A stretch of DNA of 64,000 nucleotides from Roseovarius salinarum (GCF_002834145.1 NZ_PHNT01000016.1:1-64000), one strand, 5' to 3'; shown: positions 34,162 to 43,772, counted from the first letter of the stretch. Notes: generated by a model from the letters alone, not told the origin. Made by a program: numbers and translations.

Positions 34162-37100
34162 GTGCAGTTCACCAAACTCAGACTGACCGGCTTCAAGAGC
34201 TTCGTCGACCCGACCGATCTCGTCATCGCGGATGGGCTGACCGGTGTGGTCGGGCCGAACGGCTGTGGCAAGTCCAACCTTCTGGAAGCGCTGCGCTGGG
34301 TCATGGGCGAAAACCGCCCCACCGCCATGCGCGGCGGCGGCATGGAAGACGTGATATTCGCCGGCGCCGCGTCGCGGCCGGCCCGCAACTTCGCCGAAGT
34401 GAGCGTGCACATCGACAATGGCGACCGGCTCGCGCCCGCGTCCTTCAACGATACCGACCACATCGAGATCGTGCGCCGCATCACCCGTGACGTGGGCAGT
34501 GCCTACAAGGCCAACGGCAAGGACGTGCGCGCGCGCGACGTGCAGATGCTGTTCGCCGATGCCTCCACCGGCGCGCACAGCCCCGCGCTGGTGCGCCAGG
34601 GTCAGATCTCGGAACTCATCAACGCCAAGCCCAAGGCGCGCCGGCGCGTTCTGGAGGAGGCGGCGGGGATTTCCGGGCTGTACCAGCGCCGCCACGAGGC
34701 CGAGCTGAAGCTCAAGGCGACCGAGACGAACCTCGCGCGTGTCGACGACGTGATCGAGCAACTGGCCGGTCAGCTCGCGCAACTGGCCCGGCAGGCCAAG
34801 CAGGCAGCACGTTACCGGGCCATCGGCGAACAGTTGCGCCGCGCCGAGGGCATGCTGCTTTACCGGCGCTGGCGCGAGGCGGACGCGGCATGCCAGCAGG
34901 CCGATAGCGACCTGCGCGAGGCGACGACGGCCGCCGGCCGGGCCGAAGGCGCCGCGCGCGAGGCGTCACGCCGGCGCGCCGCTGCCGAGGAGGCCCTGCC
35001 GCCCCTGCGCGAGGAGGAGGCGATCGCCGCGGCGATCCTGCAGCGTCTCGAGGTGCAGCGCGACTCGCTGACCGAGCAGGAGCAGAACGCCCGCGGCCGG
35101 ATCGACACCCTGGAACGGCGGATCGATCAATTGGCCCATGACATCGAGCGCGAGAGCGGCCTCAACCGGGATGCCGGCGAGACCATCGCGCGGCTCGAAC
35201 AGGAGGCCGAGGATCTCGAGGCCGCCGAGGAAGGCCACGCCGCGCGTCTCGAGGCGGCGGCCGAAGCCGCGCACGAGGCCGCCACGGCGCTTCAGCAGCG
35301 AGAGGACGCGCTGGCGCAGTTGACCGAGGACGTGGCGCGCCTTTCCGCCCGCCACCAGTCCGCGCACCGCCTCGTGTCCGACAGCCGGCAGACCCTGGAC
35401 AAGAGCGAGGCCGAGGCCGCCCGCGCCCGCGAGACCGCCGAAAGCGCGCGGCAGGCGCTGGCCCGGGCGGAGTCGGACCGCGAGGAGGCGCGCGCTGCGG
35501 AAGCCGCGGCGGCACAGGAGGCGGAGGCCGCCGAGGCGGCGCTCGTCGCCGCCGACGCCGCGCGGGCGGAAACCCAGTCGCGCGAGGCCGAGGCGCGTGC
35601 CGCCCGCTCGGAGGCCGAGGGCGAGGTCAGCGCGCTGAGCGCGGAGGTCTCGGCTCTGGCCAGGGTGGTCGACCGCGATACCGCCGAGGGCGGCCAGATC
35701 CTCGATCAGCTGCAGGTGGAAGCAGGGTTCGAGAAGGCACTCGGCGCCGCGCTCGCCGACGACCTGCGCGCGCGCGTCGTTGCCGAGGACGGCCCGTCCG
35801 GCTGGGCGCAGCTGCCCGACTACGCGACGCTTCAGCTTCTGCCCGAGGGGGCCGCGCCGCTGGCCGCCCATGTCAGGGCGCCGGGTATCCTGGCGCGCAG
35901 GATGGCGCAGATCGGCCTGGTCGCGGCCGAAGCCGGCCCGCGGCTGCAACCGCGGCTTCAGCCCGGCCAGCGGCTGGTCAGCCGCGAGGGCGACCTGTGG
36001 CGGTGGGACGGCTTCCGCGCCTGGGCCGAGGATGCGCCCTCGGCCGCCGCCCTGCGGCTGGAACAGTTGAACCGGCTGGAGGAGCTCAAGCAACAGCTCG
36101 CCCATGCCGAGGCCCGTGCGGACGGGGCAAGGCAGGCGCACGAGCGCCTGCGCGAGCAACTGGCCGAGGATACGCGCGCCGACCAGGCCGCACGCGAGGC
36201 TCGCCGCGCGGCGGACGCCACCGTGACCGAGGCCAGCCGCAGGCTCAGCCGGGCCGAGGCGGACCACGATCTCGCGCAGTCGAAGCTGGAGTCGGCGGGC
36301 CTTGCCGTCGCCCGCCACGAGGAGGAGGCCCAGGCGGCGCGCGCCCGGCTGGAGGAGGCGGAAGCGGGGCTCGAGGATCTGGGCGACCTGGAGGCCGAAC
36401 GCGCCCGGGCCGAGCAGATGAAGGCGACCGTGGAGGCCGCGCGCGCCGACATGATGGCCAAGCGCTCGGCCCACGACGAGCTGCGCCGCAAGGGAGAGGC
36501 GCGGGCGCGCCGCGCCAAGGAGGTGGCCGAGGAGGTCAAGGGGTGGCGCCATCGGCTGGACACGGCCGCGCGCCGCGCCGGTGAACTGGCCGAGCGCAAG
36601 GCGGCCTCGGAAGAGGAACTGGCCGAGGCGGCCGCGGTGCCCGGCCAGATCGCCGAGAAGCGGGAGGAACTCGCCGGCGCCATCTCAGACGCCGAGGCCC
36701 GCCGCGCGCGCGCTGCCGACGCGCTGTCGAAGGGCGAATCCGACGCGCGCGAGGCTACCGCCGCCGAACGCGACGCCGAGCGGACCGCTTCGGAGGCGCG
36801 CGAAGCCCGCGCCGCGGCCGAGGCCCGCGCCGAGGCGGCGCGAACGGCCCGCGACCAGGCGGCCGAGCGGATCGAGGAAGACCGGCAGCTGTCGCCGCAG
36901 GATCTGCTTGAACAGCTCGACGCCGACCCGGGCGACATGCCCGGCGCCGCCGACCTCGAGGCGGAGGTCAACCGCCTGAAACGCCAGCGCGACGCGCTGG
37001 GCGCCGTGAACCTGCGCGCCGAGGAGGATGCGGCGGAGGTCGAGAAAGAGCACGGTGAACTGCAAAGCGAGAAGGCCGACCTGGAAGAGGCGATCGCGAC

Positions 37101-37617
37101 CCTGCGCAGCGGCATCGCCAGCCTCAACCGCGAGGGGCGCGAACGGCTGCTGACCGCCTTCGAGCAGGTCAACGCCAATTTCGCCAACCTGTTCAAGCAT
37201 CTTTTCGGGGGCGGCGAGGCCAACCTCGTGCTCGTCGAAAGCGACGACCCGCTGGAGGCGGGGCTTGAAATCATGTGCCAGCCGCCGGGCAAGAAGCTGT
37301 CGACGCTGTCGCTGCTCTCGGGCGGCGAGCAGACGCTGACGGCGCTCGCGCTGATCTTCGCGGTATTCCTCGCCAACCCCGCGCCGATCTGCGTGCTCGA
37401 CGAGGTCGATGCCCCGCTGGACGACGCCAACGTCGTGCGCTTCTGCAACATGCTCGACGAGATGTGCCGCCGGACCGAGACGCGCTTTCTCATCATCACC
37501 CACAACGCGGTGACGATGAGCCGGATGGACCGGCTGTTCGGCGTGACCATGGCCGAACAGGGCGTCAGCCAGCTGGTCAGCGTGGACCTGCGGAAGGCCG
37601 AGGCGATGGTGGCCTGA
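34162..37617 (+). CDS. smc: Chromosome segregation protein SMC
   Basis: SMC condenses and aligns replicated chromosome arms with ScpA and ScpB. The 1151-aa protein has Walker A GPNGCGKSN near residue 34, two long Ala/Glu/Arg-rich coiled coils, a hinge at about 500-640 (GGQILDQLQVEAGFEKALG at its start), the signature LSLLSGGEQTLTAL and Walker B VLDEVDAPLDD. The frame opens earlier (34108), but the GTG at 34162, giving MQFTKLRLTGFKSFVDP, is the standard SMC N-terminus and follows AAGGCAAGGG. Confidence 0.94.
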   Translation: MQFTKLRLTGFKSFVDPTDLVIADGLTGVVGPNGCGKSNLLEALRWVMGENRPTAMRGGGMEDVIFAGAASRPARNFAEVSVHIDNGDRLAPASFNDTDHIEIVRRITRDVGSAYKANGKDVRARDVQMLFADASTGAHSPALVRQGQISELINAKPKARRRVLEEAAGISGLYQRRHEAELKLKATETNLARVDDVIEQLAGQLAQLARQAKQAARYRAIGEQLRRAEGMLLYRRWREADAACQQADSDLREATTAAGRAEGAAREASRRRAAAEEALPPLREEEAIAAAILQRLEVQRDSLTEQEQNARGRIDTLERRIDQLAHDIERESGLNRDAGETIARLEQEAEDLEAAEEGHAARLEAAAEAAHEAATALQQREDALAQLTEDVARLSARHQSAHRLVSDSRQTLDKSEAEAARARETAESARQALARAESDREEARAAEAAAAQEAEAAEAALVAADAARAETQSREAEARAARSEAEGEVSALSAEVSALARVVDRDTAEGGQILDQLQVEAGFEKALGAALADDLRARVVAEDGPSGWAQLPDYATLQLLPEGAAPLAAHVRAPGILARRMAQIGLVAAEAGPRLQPRLQPGQRLVSREGDLWRWDGFRAWAEDAPSAAALRLEQLNRLEELKQQLAHAEARADGARQAHERLREQLAEDTRADQAAREARRAADATVTEASRRLSRAEADHDLAQSKLESAGLAVARHEEEAQAARARLEEAEAGLEDLGDLEAERARAEQMKATVEAARADMMAKRSAHDELRRKGEARARRAKEVAEEVKGWRHRLDTAARRAGELAERKAASEEELAEAAAVPGQIAEKREELAGAISDAEARRARAADALSKGESDAREATAAERDAERTASEAREARAAAEARAEAARTARDQAAERIEEDRQLSPQDLLEQLDADPGDMPGAADLEAEVNRLKRQRDALGAVNLRAEEDAAEVEKEHGELQSEKADLEEAIATLRSGIASLNREGRERLLTAFEQVNANFANLFKHLFGGGEANLVLVESDDPLEAGLEIMCQPPGKKLSTLSLLSGGEQTLTALALIFAVFLANPAPICVLDEVDAPLDDANVVRFCNMLDEMCRRTETRFLIITHNAVTMSRMDRLFGVTMAEQGVSQLVSVDLRKAEAMVA

Positions 37618-37998
37618 GAACGACGCGCCCCGGGCGTCGCAGGGTGCCGTCGCGACGCGGGCCGCGAAGCCCGGTGAACGCCGCCTGGTGGTCTGCACCT
37701 GACACAAGTTGCCGATGCGAAGGTCGGCCTGCGGTCAGGAGGCCAGCATTCCGAGCGGAAATGTCAGATGACGGCAGTCAGCCCGGAGCGGACATGGCGC
37801 AAGACGGCGGGACTAGTCAGAGCGGAACTTCGCTGTGCGTCGGTTGAGTGACCGACATGCGGACTTTCCGGACCTTCGCTGCGGCTGCAAGGATCCACGT
37901 GACCGGCCATTCACCCTAGTCGCAAAGTAGTGGAGGATGCGGACTCGCATTTCGTAGAAGCGCCAGGCCGACCTCAGAGAAACCGGTTTGTCAGCTCT
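37618..37998. other. Noncoding stretch between smc and the 38-kb orphan gene
   Basis: I see no gene in these 381 bp. The composition drifts from high to moderate G+C. Short phrases such as GCGGACTTTCCGGACCTTCG (37860-37879) and GGCTGCAAGGATCCACGTGA resemble degraded intergenic sequence that I recall from other Rhodobacteraceae. No T-run terminator for smc is visible. Confidence 0.4.
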
Positions 37999-38814
37999 TT
38001 AAGCACCGGGTCCGGGTTGGGAGTCAGTCCAGACATGTGCTACGCTCGACGGTGGCGTGTCTTTGTCAATATCCCGGTCTTCCTCGTACTCGGGGGAAGT
38101 GGGCGCGGACACAATTGGCCGCAACGGACGACCCACATCGATTGTCACAGGCGGGTTAACTGAGTCGGAGAGCAGCGTGCGCTCAAACTCTGAAGAGCGC
38201 CAGAAGTCCTCTGGAATCTCGTCAGCGTTTTTGACGTCCCGCTTTTCGTCGAGAAACTTGATCACGCGGCCATCACTTATGGAAGGCGACCACCGTGCGT
38301 AGAAGCCCCGGAAGCGATCAGCACGAGCTGAAATTTTGAGCACTGCATCAGGATGCGAGAGTTCGTCTATGAGTGTGGCGAAACGCTCATGTTGCACTTC
38401 GATCTCAAGGAAGAACTCATGAATCTCTTCGATATCGAGATCTCCCTCAAACTTCAGGCCTGCCAGCGTCGCTGCCTCACCTATCGCGTTCTCCCGGATG
38501 GTCACCGTGATTCTGTCTGTTTTGCTCTTCTCGCCCAAAAATGAAAGAGAATACCGGCCCCATCGAGCAGGCTGGATTACTCCAGTTGCGCGGATTGCGC
38601 GACTGTATTGACGCTTTTCGACCTCTTCATATTCGCAGATGACCCCAAGGCTCGTTATTATCTTTAATTCGGAGCAGGCGATGTCGAGCGTTAGATAGCC
38701 CTGCCGCTGGTACTCCGTTTCTTCCCCAGTCGGCTCGTCACCCTCGTATTCGATGAATGCTCCGTTCTTTTCGAAGCCGCCCTCAGGCAGAAACCGAACC
38801 TTCAACTCGCTCAA
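37999..38814 (-). CDS. Orphan protein of unknown function, atypical base composition
   Basis: The 271-aa product is acidic and shows no signal peptide, membrane helix or motif I recognise. It seems a mixed alpha-beta soluble protein with a low-complexity acidic C-terminal tail. The DNA is visibly richer in A+T than its neighbours and uses codons ending in A or T freely, which suggests recent acquisition. The start is a TTG at 38814 (MSELKVRFLPEGG), six bases after an ideal GGGGAG; an in-frame TTG at 38829 lacks a ribosome binding site. It lies between noncoding stretches, convergent with smc. Confidence 0.6.
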   Translation of the reverse strand: MSELKVRFLPEGGFEKNGAFIEYEGDEPTGEETEYQRQGYLTLDIACSELKIITSLGVICEYEEVEKRQYSRAIRATGVIQPARWGRYSLSFLGEKSKTDRITVTIRENAIGEAATLAGLKFEGDLDIEEIHEFFLEIEVQHERFATLIDELSHPDAVLKISARADRFRGFYARWSPSISDGRVIKFLDEKRDVKNADEIPEDFWRSSEFERTLLSDSVNPPVTIDVGRPLRPIVSAPTSPEYEEDRDIDKDTPPSSVAHVWTDSQPGPGA

Positions 38815-39124
38815 AAAATGACTCCCCAACGTTTTGCGGCATGACCACGTCTTTGCGGCCTGTCCGTCAAGGCGAAATCCCGAGACCCTGACCGGGATGT
38901 CATGAATGGTTCAGTGGTGGGAGGGAACATTCAGACAGCATGGCAACATCGGTCACTTTGGGCTCTGACCCGGCATTCGCTGCATTTGGGCAGAACGGCG
39001 GCCTTGGGGAATCCTCGCGACTTTCCAAAGCCCGCTCCCTGCGCATAGCCGACGCTCGCACCTTGGCCGAACGGCGGAGGCAGACCACGGGCAGGCCGGG
39101 AAACCTGCATAATGTGCCGAAACG
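38815..39124. other. Noncoding stretch between the orphan gene and the transglycosylase gene
   Basis: I find no supported gene in these 310 bp. Open frames on both strands have no credible start or composition. The segment CATTCGCTGCATTTGGGCAG (38975-38994) is similar in style to the other flank of the orphan gene (TTCGCTGCGGCTGCAAGG at 37876). These may be remnants of one repeated sequence split by the insertion, but I cannot align them well by eye. Confidence 0.35.
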
Positions 39125-40297
39125 CTATAGCCGGTTCAGCAACGCCCGCGTCGGCCAGGCGTCCGCGGGCATTCCCAGCTTCTGCTGGATGTCCTGCACC
39201 GCCGCGCGGGTGCCGGCGCCAAGGATGCCGTCCACACCGCCCACGTCGTAGCCGCGGGCCTGCAGCTTGCGTTGCAGCGCCTTCATCTGCCCGCCCGAAA
39301 GCCCGGGATCGGGATTGCCGGGGTCGAAGACCGGCGCGCCCTCCAGCCGGTTCGCGAAATAGGCGGCCGTCAGCACGTAGGTGAAGCTCTTGTTCCACTC
39401 GAAGTACACGCTGAAATTGGGATAGGCGAGGAACGCCGGCCCCTTGCGTCCCTGGGGCAGGATCACGCTGGCCGGCAGGTTGCCCTCGATCCGGCCGTGG
39501 CGCGGCCGCACGCCCAGCCGCGCCCACTCGGACGCGCGCTTCGTGGTGCGCAGACCGGTCTGCGACCAGTCCAGCGTCCGCGGTACCGTGATTTCCTGCA
39601 GCCACGGCTCGTTCGCGCGCCAGCCCAGGTCGCGCAGCATGTTGGCCCCCGACATCAGCGCGTCGGGCGCCGAGGTCTTCAGTCGCACGTGTCCGTCGCC
39701 ATCGCCGTCCACCCCGTTTTCCAGGATGTCCTTCGGCAACATCTGAACCTGGCCGATCTCGCCCGCCCAGGCGCCGGTGGTCGTCGCCGGGTCGAAATCC
39801 CCGTTCCTGAACAGCTTCAGCGCCGCGAAGATGTGCGGCCGGAACAGGTGCGGGCGCCGGCAGTCGTGGGACAGTGTCACCAGCGCGTTCAGCGTGTTGT
39901 AGTCGCCCTGGAAACTGCCGTAGTCGGTTTCGAATGCCCAGAAGGCCAGCAGCACGCCCCGGCTGACACCGTAGCGGCGTTCGATCGCGTCGAAGACGTG
40001 GGCGTATTTCCGCGCGTTGGACCGGCCCCGTTCCAGCCGGCTCTGGCTGATGAGCCGGCGTGCGAATTCGGTAAAGGTTTTCTGGAAAAATCCCTGCCGC
40101 CGGTCGGCCTTGATGACCGACGGGTCGCGGCGCACGGGGGCGAAGAACCGCTCGACGGTTGCCCGGTCATGCCCGCGCGACACCGCCTCCTGCTTGAGAT
40201 CGTTGACGAAACTGTCGAAGGATCCGCCGCACGGGGTTTGCGCCGTCACGGCAGTTGCGGACAGAAGCAGGGCGACAAGAAATGAAGGAATGCGCAT
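39125..40297 (-). CDS. Lytic murein transglycosylase with peptidoglycan-binding domain
   Basis: The 390-aa protein has a signal peptide (about 1-19), an SLT/MltB-type domain with WAFETDYGSFQGDYNTLNAL (catalytic Glu in the FETDYG segment, about 122) and GEIGQVQMLPKDILENGVDG, and a C-terminal PG_binding_1 domain with LQARGYDVGGVDGILGAGT. It cleaves peptidoglycan glycan strands to 1,6-anhydro products in the periplasm. The start at 40297 is chosen because MRIPSFLVALLLSATAVTAQ is the signal peptide. Confidence 0.9.
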   Translation of the reverse strand: MRIPSFLVALLLSATAVTAQTPCGGSFDSFVNDLKQEAVSRGHDRATVERFFAPVRRDPSVIKADRRQGFFQKTFTEFARRLISQSRLERGRSNARKYAHVFDAIERRYGVSRGVLLAFWAFETDYGSFQGDYNTLNALVTLSHDCRRPHLFRPHIFAALKLFRNGDFDPATTTGAWAGEIGQVQMLPKDILENGVDGDGDGHVRLKTSAPDALMSGANMLRDLGWRANEPWLQEITVPRTLDWSQTGLRTTKRASEWARLGVRPRHGRIEGNLPASVILPQGRKGPAFLAYPNFSVYFEWNKSFTYVLTAAYFANRLEGAPVFDPGNPDPGLSGGQMKALQRKLQARGYDVGGVDGILGAGTRAAVQDIQQKLGMPADAWPTRALLNRL

Positions 40298-40343
40298 GGC
40301 CAGGGTCTCCCGGGAAAACGAACGGCCCCACCCTACCAGCCGG

Positions 40344-41258
40344 TCAGCCGCTGGCAAGCGCGAGCAACAGCACCCCGGCGAGTGTCGCCGCCCAGCTGCG
40401 CCAGAGCGCGGCGCAGGCGGCATCCACATGCGCCGGGCCGAGGGCCTTGGTGCCGTCCTCGTTCACGTAAGGGTAATCGCGCAATTCGCCGTCGTAGCTG
40501 CGCGGCCCCGACAGCGCCACGCCCAGCGCGCGGGCCATCGCGGCCTCGGGCCAGCCCGCGTTGGGTGACCGGTGCAGGCGTGCGTCCTCTGCGATCTCGC
40601 CCAAGGCGCGGATCTGGCCGTGCGTGACGGCGATGATCCCCGCCGTCAGCCGCGCCGGGATCCAGTTGAGCAGGTCGTCGCACCGCGCCGAGGCCCAGCC
40701 GAACTCCGCGTAGCGGTCGTTGCGGTAGCCGATCATGCTGTCGGCCGTGTTCACCGCCTTGTAGAGCACGAGCCCCGGCAACCCGGCGACCACGAACCAG
40801 AAGACGGGGGCGATGACCGAATCCGAGAGGTTCTCGGCCGCCGATTCGATGGCTGCCCGTGCCACCGCCGGGCCATCCATGGCCGAGGTGTCGCGGCCCA
40901 CGATGCGTGCGACCATCAGGCGCCCGTCGCCCACCGACAGCCGCAGCGCATCGCCGACCGCAGCGACGTGATCGACCAGTGCGCGCTGCGAAATCAGGAC
41001 CGCGGCGATCAGAAGCTGGGCGATCCAGCCCAGCCACGACAGCACGATACCCGCGATCACCGCCCCCAGCGCCAGGCCGGCGAGCGCCAGAACACCCTTC
41101 AGGCGGCGCCCGTCGCCGGTGTTGAGCTGCGCCTCCTTCCATTCGATCGCCCGGCCGATCAACTGTGCGGGGTGCGGCACGCGCTCCCACATCCAACGCG
41201 GCTCGCCCACCGCGGCATCCAGCAGCATGGCAAGGAACAGGATCACGAGATGTGACAC
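40344..41258 (-). CDS. cbiB: Adenosylcobinamide-phosphate synthase CbiB
   Basis: CbiB (CobD in Pseudomonas nomenclature) attaches the aminopropanol phosphate arm to adenosylcobyric acid. The 304-aa inner-membrane protein has five or so helices and family segments LLDAAVGEPRWMWERVPHP, RDTSAMDGPAVARAAIESAA and AVNTADSMIGYRNDRYAEFG. The GTG at 41258 (MSHLVILFLAMLLD) is used; the upstream part of the open frame is coding in the other frame for cobC. It overlaps cobC by 16 bp. Confidence 0.93.
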   Translation of the reverse strand: MSHLVILFLAMLLDAAVGEPRWMWERVPHPAQLIGRAIEWKEAQLNTGDGRRLKGVLALAGLALGAVIAGIVLSWLGWIAQLLIAAVLISQRALVDHVAAVGDALRLSVGDGRLMVARIVGRDTSAMDGPAVARAAIESAAENLSDSVIAPVFWFVVAGLPGLVLYKAVNTADSMIGYRNDRYAEFGWASARCDDLLNWIPARLTAGIIAVTHGQIRALGEIAEDARLHRSPNAGWPEAAMARALGVALSGPRSYDGELRDYPYVNEDGTKALGPAHVDAACAALWRSWAATLAGVLLLALASG

Positions 41259-42190
41259 AACGCATGCTCCAGCTTGGCGAAGTCGGCCGCCGGTGGCAGG
41301 CCGAGGCGGATCAGCCTGTCTGACCACGGGAAGACGCGCGTCCAGATGCGGTGACGGGCCAGCGCGTCCTGCCAGTGCGCGGCGTTTTCGACCTCGTAAA
41401 GACGAAACAGTGCCGTGCCGCCGGCAATCCGCGCGCCCGCACGGCCCATGAGGGCATCAAGGCGCGCGGCCGTTTCGTTCAGTTCCGTGCGCGTCTCGGC
41501 GGCCCATTCGGTGTCGGCCAGGGCGGTGGCTCCGATGGCCAACGCCGGGCCCGAGACGGGCCACGGCCCCAGCATCCCGGCCAGGCGGTCGATCAGGTCG
41601 GGCGGGCCGATCGCAAAGCCCAGCCGGACGCCGGCCAGGCCCCAGAACTTGCCGAAGCTCTTGAGGACGATCCGCCCCGCCCGGTCCGAGAACCCCACCA
41701 GCGACTGGTGCGGTGCCACGTCGGCGAAACTTTCGTCGATGACCATCAGCGGCGCGGTCAGGTCGTCGCTGGTATACCAGCGGCCATCGGGGTTGTTCGG
41801 GTGAACGATGACGCGCGCGTCGGCCCGCCCGTCGGTTTCGTGCCAGCCATGCGCGGCGAAGGCGGCGGCATGTTCGTTGTAGGTGGGTTTGGGAATATGC
41901 ACGTTCCCCGCCCGGGCAAGCGCGGGGATGCGGGCGATCAGCGCCGAGGCGCCCGGCGCGGCGAGGATGGCGGCGCCCTCGGGCACGGCCCAGAAGGCGC
42001 GCGCCGCCGCGATCAAGGCGTCCTGTGCCCCGGCATCGGGCAGATCGGTCCAGGCCGAATCCGGCAGGGCCGGCACCGGGTAGGGGTTCGGGTTGATGCC
42101 GGTTGACAGGTCCGTCCACTCGGCGCGCGTCCCGCCGTGGCGCGCCGCGGCCGCATCCACGCCGCCGCCGTGGTCGCGCGGGCCCGGCAC
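41243..42190 (-). CDS. cobC: L-threonine-O-3-phosphate decarboxylase
   Basis: This is the PLP-dependent enzyme (CobC in Pseudomonas, CobD in Salmonella) that makes aminopropanol phosphate for the cobalamin nucleotide loop. The 315-aa class I aminotransferase fold shows the PLP lysine in LKSFGKFWGLAGVRLGF (about 155-171) and NPDGRWY in the cofactor site. The GTG at 42190 starts two bases after the stop of the upstream DUF1636 gene. It is directly followed by cbiB, the enzyme that uses its product. Confidence 0.93.
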   Translation of the reverse strand: MPGPRDHGGGVDAAAARHGGTRAEWTDLSTGINPNPYPVPALPDSAWTDLPDAGAQDALIAAARAFWAVPEGAAILAAPGASALIARIPALARAGNVHIPKPTYNEHAAAFAAHGWHETDGRADARVIVHPNNPDGRWYTSDDLTAPLMVIDESFADVAPHQSLVGFSDRAGRIVLKSFGKFWGLAGVRLGFAIGPPDLIDRLAGMLGPWPVSGPALAIGATALADTEWAAETRTELNETAARLDALMGRAGARIAGGTALFRLYEVENAAHWQDALARHRIWTRVFPWSDRLIRLGLPPAADFAKLEHALCHIS

Positions 42191-42192
42191 GG

Positions 42193-42573
42193 TCAGCCCT
42201 CGCCGTCGTCGGGCAGGGGCGGGTGACGTGTCACGAAATGGCCCTTCACCCCTTGTGGCCACTGGCGGAACGGAACGCGGCCGGTCTCGGACTCCGCATG
42301 CATCTCGGCGTAATCCACGATGGCCTGCGCGGCTTCGGCCTCGGGGGCGAAGCCGCCCAGCGTGTAGGCGAGCTTGCCGTCGGCCTGGATGGCCACGTTG
42401 CAGCCGTGGCTGCACCCCATAAGGCAGGACACGCGCCGGGTACGCAGGTTCCGGTCGCGCGCAGCGGTTTCGACGAGTTCGGCCATGTCCTCGCCATGGG
42501 GGCGGGTGTTGCGCGCCTCGTCCCAGTCCTCGCGCTTGCAGGTATCGCAGACGGTGATCCAGGTCGTCGGCAT
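42193..42573 (-). CDS. DUF1636 metal-binding protein, cobalamin-associated
   Basis: The 126-aa protein has a thioredoxin-like ferredoxin layout: CDTCKRED near the N-terminus (about 9-16) and CLMGCSHGCNVAI (about 50-62), suitable for an iron-sulfur cluster or other metal. The family (DUF1636) is found beside cobalamin genes in alphaproteobacteria but has no assigned reaction. Here it heads the cobC-cbiB operon with a 2-bp gap to cobC, which supports a corrinoid role such as cobalt reduction or delivery. That role is an inference. Confidence 0.8.
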   Translation of the reverse strand: MPTTWITVCDTCKREDWDEARNTRPHGEDMAELVETAARDRNLRTRRVSCLMGCSHGCNVAIQADGKLAYTLGGFAPEAEAAQAIVDYAEMHAESETGRVPFRQWPQGVKGHFVTRHPPLPDDGEG

Positions 42574-42637
42574 GTGGTCCCTCGGGCTGATGTTGCAGTG
42601 CCCTATCAAGCCCAATTCGACGTCTGAGACAAGCGCA

Positions 42638-42665
42638 GATCGGGCGGGCCGCGGCCCGCCCGATC
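42638..42665. terminator. Perfect 28-bp palindrome after the iron-binding protein gene
   Basis: GATCGGGCGGGCC (42638-42650), GC, and its exact complement (42653-42665) form a 13-bp stem. It sits between the end of the iron-binding protein gene (42741) and the DUF1636 start. There is no T-run, so it could be a terminator helped by Rho, or an mRNA-protecting hairpin. Confidence 0.5.
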
Positions 42666-42740
42666 GTGATGCGCAGGTGACGATCGCCCGTCCGGTGCGG
42701 TCGTCGCGGCGCGGTCGCCCGCGCCGCGACCCGGGGCGGG

Positions 42741-43772
42741 TCAGTTCCAGCCCACTTCGTTGAAGATCGTCTGTGCCTTGGCCGCGTTGCGGCTGAAGGC
42801 GGCCGTGTTGGTCCGGGTGTCGGGGATGAACAGCCCCAGCCGCGCGGTGTCCTCGTCCAGGCCGACGCCCGGCACGGCCGGGTATTCGTTGTTCTGGCCG
42901 GCGAAATGGCGCTGCGCGGTTTCGGTGGTCATGAACTCGAGCAGCTTGCGCGCGTTTTCCGCGTTCGGCGCCGCTGCCGTCATCGCCGCGGTGGCCAGGT
43001 TGACGTGCGCGCCGCGCCCGCCCTGGTTGGGCCACACCCAGCCGATGCTGTCGATGTCTTCGCTCAGCCCGGAGACGTCCGTGTCGAAGCCGCGCAGGAA
43101 ATAGTAGTGGTTGGAGATCGCGAGGTCGCATTCTCCCGAAACGAGGCCGCGCAGCTGGTCGGTGTCGCCGCCCTGCGGGGCGCGTGCCATGTTCTCGACG
43201 ATGCCGGCGGCCCAGTCACGGGCGGCTTCTTCGCCGTGCACCTCGATGATCGAGGCCAGAAGCGACTGGTTGTAGATGTTGCTGGACGAGCGCACACAGA
43301 TCGTGTCGTCCCACTTCGGGTCGGCCAGCTCCTCGTAGGTCCGCGGCGGGGTGTCCACCCGGTCCTTGGCGTAAAACACGATTCGCGCACGCTGCGAGAT
43401 ACCGAACCAGAGGTCGTCGGGGTGGCGCAGGTGCGGCGGGATGCGGGCCTCGATCACCTCCGAATCGAAGGGTTGGAGCACGCCGGCTTCCTCGGCGCGC
43501 GCCATGCGGCCCACGTCGACGGCCATGAACACGTCGGCCGGGCTGTTGTCGCCCTCCGCGTCAAGCCGCGCGATCAGCTCGTCCGCGCCGCCCTCGATGC
43601 GGTTGACCGTGATGCCGGTCTTTTCGGTGAACGCGTCATAGAGCACGTCGTCGGAATCGTAGTGGCGGCTGGAATAGACGTTGACCGATTGCGCGTTGAC
43701 CGGGGTGGCCGTTGCCGCGACGGCGGCCAGCGCCGTGATCGCGAGGCCGTGAAGCATGTTGCTTGGGGACAT
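42741..43772 (-). CDS. Fe(3+) ABC transporter substrate-binding protein (FbpA/FutA type)
   Basis: The 343-aa protein has a signal peptide (about 1-27, ending PVNA-Q) and the ferric-binding pattern VNVYSSRHYDSD (about 30-41), ARIVFYAKDRV, ISNHYYFLRG (about 213-222) and FAGQNNEYPAVPGV near the C-terminus, where tyrosines chelate iron. It would capture Fe(III) in the periplasm. No permease or ATPase gene lies next to it in the window. An iron-rhodo-box overlaps its promoter region. Confidence 0.9.
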   Translation of the reverse strand: MSPSNMLHGLAITALAAVAATATPVNAQSVNVYSSRHYDSDDVLYDAFTEKTGITVNRIEGGADELIARLDAEGDNSPADVFMAVDVGRMARAEEAGVLQPFDSEVIEARIPPHLRHPDDLWFGISQRARIVFYAKDRVDTPPRTYEELADPKWDDTICVRSSSNIYNQSLLASIIEVHGEEAARDWAAGIVENMARAPQGGDTDQLRGLVSGECDLAISNHYYFLRGFDTDVSGLSEDIDSIGWVWPNQGGRGAHVNLATAAMTAAAPNAENARKLLEFMTTETAQRHFAGQNNEYPAVPGVGLDEDTARLGLFIPDTRTNTAAFSRNAAKAQTIFNEVGWN

